The notes under the pieces: generated by a model | The model's input: the letters and a program-made list of their open reading frames with translations, nothing else | Database searches by the model: none | Told to the model about the DNA's origin: nothing | Program-made: the position numbers and the translations under genes | Source: Bacteroidota bacterium | GTDB lineage: Bacteria > Bacteroidota > Bacteroidia > Chitinophagales > Chitinophagaceae | NCBI GenBank assembly: GCA_028875955.1 | Contig: JAGWTX010000105.1 | Location: forward strand, 1 to 7,564 | Length of the DNA stretch: 7,564 nucleotides | Direction of reading: 5' to 3' | Shown: piece after piece, positions 5,682-7,564 of the stretch | Layout of the letters: the number at the start of each line of letters is the position of its first letter | Position numbering within the stretch: position 1 is the stretch's first letter

Positions 5682-7526
5682 TCAGTTGAGTACGGCAAAA
5701 TCCGGTTTTTTGAACAGCTGGCTATTGTATTTGAACCGCAGGTCTGTATTGAAAGTGATATTCCATTGATTCATGGTTCCGGTAATACGAGGGTAATAAT
5801 AGGCTTTCAATTCCATGGTGCCGAAAACCAGGTTTTCATTTCGGGTTCTGACACCCGCACCCAGTGCAGAATACACATCACCGGTATTTACATTTCTGCC
5901 AATGGATTTGAGATAGGTAAAACTGGTGAAACCAAAGGGGGCAAAACTAAAGCCCACCAGTTTCCAGGTATTGTAAAATACCGATTCAGCATTCAGACTG
6001 ATTCTTGTGGATGCTTCCAGATCCGTTGGGTTGATCAATTCTGGGATCCCGTAATCGCTTGTCAACCGGAGGGGATCATTGAGTTTTGTTCTCGCAAGTT
6101 GGGTAAAACTGCCGCTTATGAAATGGCGCAGATACCATTTGCCGGTTCCCAGCTTGCGCAATTTGGTAAAATAATCGACACTGGTAAACAGGCTCATATC
6201 CTCAAACCCGGTACTCTTGTTATTATAATAGGTGCCCAGCCTTAATGTATAGTTGATATAGTTTTTTCTTTGTGAAAAATAGTTCCGGTTATATTCAAAA
6301 CCAGCATAGGGTCTTGAAATGTCATTGCGGTTGGTCCAACCACCTATTAATGAAATACTAAAACCTTCCGGAACGTCTTCATTCCGGCCAAACCCGTACA
6401 GGAAATTGGTATGATAGTAATCCTGTTCAAAAATTGTCATTGATCCCAGAACGGATACCAGATTGGAATAGCGGCTGTCATATTTTGTCTGATACAGGGA
6501 TGGGATACTCAAAAAACTCCGGTGAATGCCCCGAAGGGCGATGACCCTTTTCAACCTCGATTTGAAATTCTGGGTCAGTTGTTTCCTCGCGCCGATATTA
6601 TAACCCACCCAACCGTCAAAGATCCGGTAACTGTATTTAACATCTGACTGATATAGGGAATCGCTCAAATAGCCATTCTGTGTAAAATGACGCGCAATCT
6701 CAAATCCGCCTGTCCAGGCATGATAGGGGCTTACCAGGGGCAGGTCACCCAGCAGGTACAGGTTGTTTTCTTCCCGCCGCTGGCTGTTAAATGCGGGTGA
6801 TTCATTCCGGTAACCCAAGGTGAGATTGATAAAACTTCCGGCAATATTCCTCTTGAGGAATTCAAAACCCAGACCATAACTGGGGGTTCTGGATGCATCA
6901 ATCAGGTTCCTGACCCTGATTTTGTTCCCGCTTCCCAGCAGGTTATCATCATTCACTTCAAAACTGGCTGATTTTTCTGAGCCTTCTTCCAGGCTACCAC
7001 CCAGCGGAAACACATCTTTGGTAATGATGATGACATCCACTGAGTCTGTTTCACCGGGTATCTCCCTGGCCAGGATCCGGGCATCCTGTAAATAGCTCAA
7101 CTCCCGCAAAAACCGTTCATTATCCGCCAGCAGATAGGGATATAAGGAATCTCCCGGAGAAAAAAACAGGTTTCTTTTTATGACTTTCTCCTTTGTACCT
7201 GGGTGAAGTTTGTTGCCGATGTCATTTAACAGGTTTCTGATTTCAAGGCTGGTATCATTGACGGATTTATTAAAGCCGGCTTGTTCCAGTAGGATCTTTC
7301 TGATGATCTTTCCCCGAAAAGGATTGAATACGGCTTCGTTTTTAACAGCTCCTTCCTCGGGTAATAATATTTCGGGGTTATTGACGGACAAGCTCCTGCC
7401 GATTTTCCCCAGTAATCCTTTCTTTTTCGCCAAAAAAAATACGGTATCGGCGGAGGTTTTCTCCTGGCCTTGCAATTCAGGTGAACGCAAAAAAATCACC
7501 AACACAAAAATCACCCATTTATACAT
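5682..7526 (-). CDS. Omp85-like outer membrane beta-barrel protein with one POTRA-like domain
   Basis: The 614-residue product begins with a signal peptide (MYKWVIFVLVIFL core, likely cleavage after LQG before QEK). Residues about 70-178 form a POTRA-like periplasmic domain: GKIIRKILLEQAGF, NKLHPGTKEKVIKRNLFFSPGD (105-126), LADNERFLREL and DSVDVIIITKDVF (161-173). Residues about 185-614 show the alternating aromatic and polar pattern of antiparallel outer-membrane strands joined by loops, including GRNEDVPEGFSISLIGG (380-396) and MELKAYYYPRITG (571-583). The layout (one POTRA, one barrel) resembles small Omp85-superfamily proteins, but the VRGF motif of BamA/TamA barrels is not seen, and the chain ends FAVLN rather than with the usual terminal Phe. 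BamA itself has five POTRA domains, so this is not BamA. Export or insertion of an envelope component is inferred; no substrate is indicated. It is followed by the DUF2452 gene. Confidence 0.88.
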   Translation of the reverse strand: MYKWVIFVLVIFLRSPELQGQEKTSADTVFFLAKKKGLLGKIGRSLSVNNPEILLPEEGAVKNEAVFNPFRGKIIRKILLEQAGFNKSVNDTSLEIRNLLNDIGNKLHPGTKEKVIKRNLFFSPGDSLYPYLLADNERFLRELSYLQDARILAREIPGETDSVDVIIITKDVFPLGGSLEEGSEKSASFEVNDDNLLGSGNKIRVRNLIDASRTPSYGLGFEFLKRNIAGSFINLTLGYRNESPAFNSQRREENNLYLLGDLPLVSPYHAWTGGFEIARHFTQNGYLSDSLYQSDVKYSYRIFDGWVGYNIGARKQLTQNFKSRLKRVIALRGIHRSFLSIPSLYQTKYDSRYSNLVSVLGSMTIFEQDYYHTNFLYGFGRNEDVPEGFSISLIGGWTNRNDISRPYAGFEYNRNYFSQRKNYINYTLRLGTYYNNKSTGFEDMSLFTSVDYFTKLRKLGTGKWYLRHFISGSFTQLARTKLNDPLRLTSDYGIPELINPTDLEASTRISLNAESVFYNTWKLVGFSFAPFGFTSFTYLKSIGRNVNTGDVYSALGAGVRTRNENLVFGTMELKAYYYPRITGTMNQWNITFNTDLRFKYNSQLFKKPDFAVLN

Positions 7527-7541
7527 AGATAGCCAATGTCA

Positions 7542-7553
7542 TTGCACGTGTAA
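7542..7553. promoter_or_regulatory. Near-palindrome TTGCACGTGTAA upstream of the outer membrane protein gene
   Basis: Ten of twelve bases are symmetric around a central CACGTG, 15 bp before the start codon at 7526. It could be an operator, but the upstream region is cut off by the window edge at 7564 and no promoter box is visible, so this rests on symmetry alone. Confidence 0.2.
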
Positions 7554-7564
7554 AGGATCTTCAA

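Noticed and set aside
5601..6245. Open frame of 214 codons on the plus strand, antisense to the outer membrane protein gene
   Set aside because: It lies inside a well-supported coding gene, its translation has no recognisable motif, and its composition is that expected of a shadow frame.
1..7564. Mobile elements, CRISPR arrays, tRNA or rRNA genes, toxin-antitoxin or defence genes
   Set aside because: Coding genes with housekeeping or envelope families cover nearly all the window, and the gaps are too short and lack terminal repeats or RNA-like structure.

Overview
The window looks like chromosomal DNA from a Bacteroidota bacterium, most likely of the Chitinophagaceae type. This is inferred from gene content (DUF2911 plus TPR-like protein, DUF2452 protein, long-form UbiD, Bacteroidota-type PdxJ), from a TAnnTTTG-type promoter box, and from the lack of Shine-Dalgarno sequences before the starts. 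The organism assignment rests on recognised families and was not checked by a search. Six protein genes fill almost all of the window. I see no RNA genes, CRISPR arrays, insertion sequences or phage genes.

Layout. (1) 1-1013, minus: a secreted DUF2911 protein with a TPR-like tail, cut by the window's left edge. (2) 1137-1865, minus: pdxJ, pyridoxine 5'-phosphate synthase. (3) 1866-2069: a divergent intergenic region between pdxJ and a UbiD-family gene, holding most of the non-coding structure seen here. It contains a perfect TACTTTTG box almost touching the pdxJ start, an 8-bp inverted repeat over that box and the start codon, and a 15-bp direct repeat spaced 40 bp apart. (4) 2070-3911, plus: a 613-residue UbiD-family decarboxylase that uses prenylated FMN. 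(5) 3978-4781, plus: an exported DUF1223 thioredoxin-fold protein with a CSSC motif, 66 bp downstream of the UbiD gene. (6) 4805-5596, minus: a DUF2452 protein with an extra N-terminal beta-rich domain, convergent with gene 5 and with an apparent intrinsic terminator in the 23-bp gap. (7) 5682-7526, minus: an Omp85-like outer membrane beta-barrel protein with one POTRA-like domain, 85 bp upstream of the DUF2452 gene.

How the genes fit together. The set reads as ordinary core and housekeeping sequence: vitamin B6 synthesis, a decarboxylase perhaps linked to quinone or aromatic metabolism, and envelope proteins. I find no convincing multi-gene novel system. The points most worth a second look are the pdxJ/UbiD regulatory region, the domain architecture of the DUF2452 protein, the unassigned substrate of the UbiD enzyme, and the unassigned role of the barrel protein.
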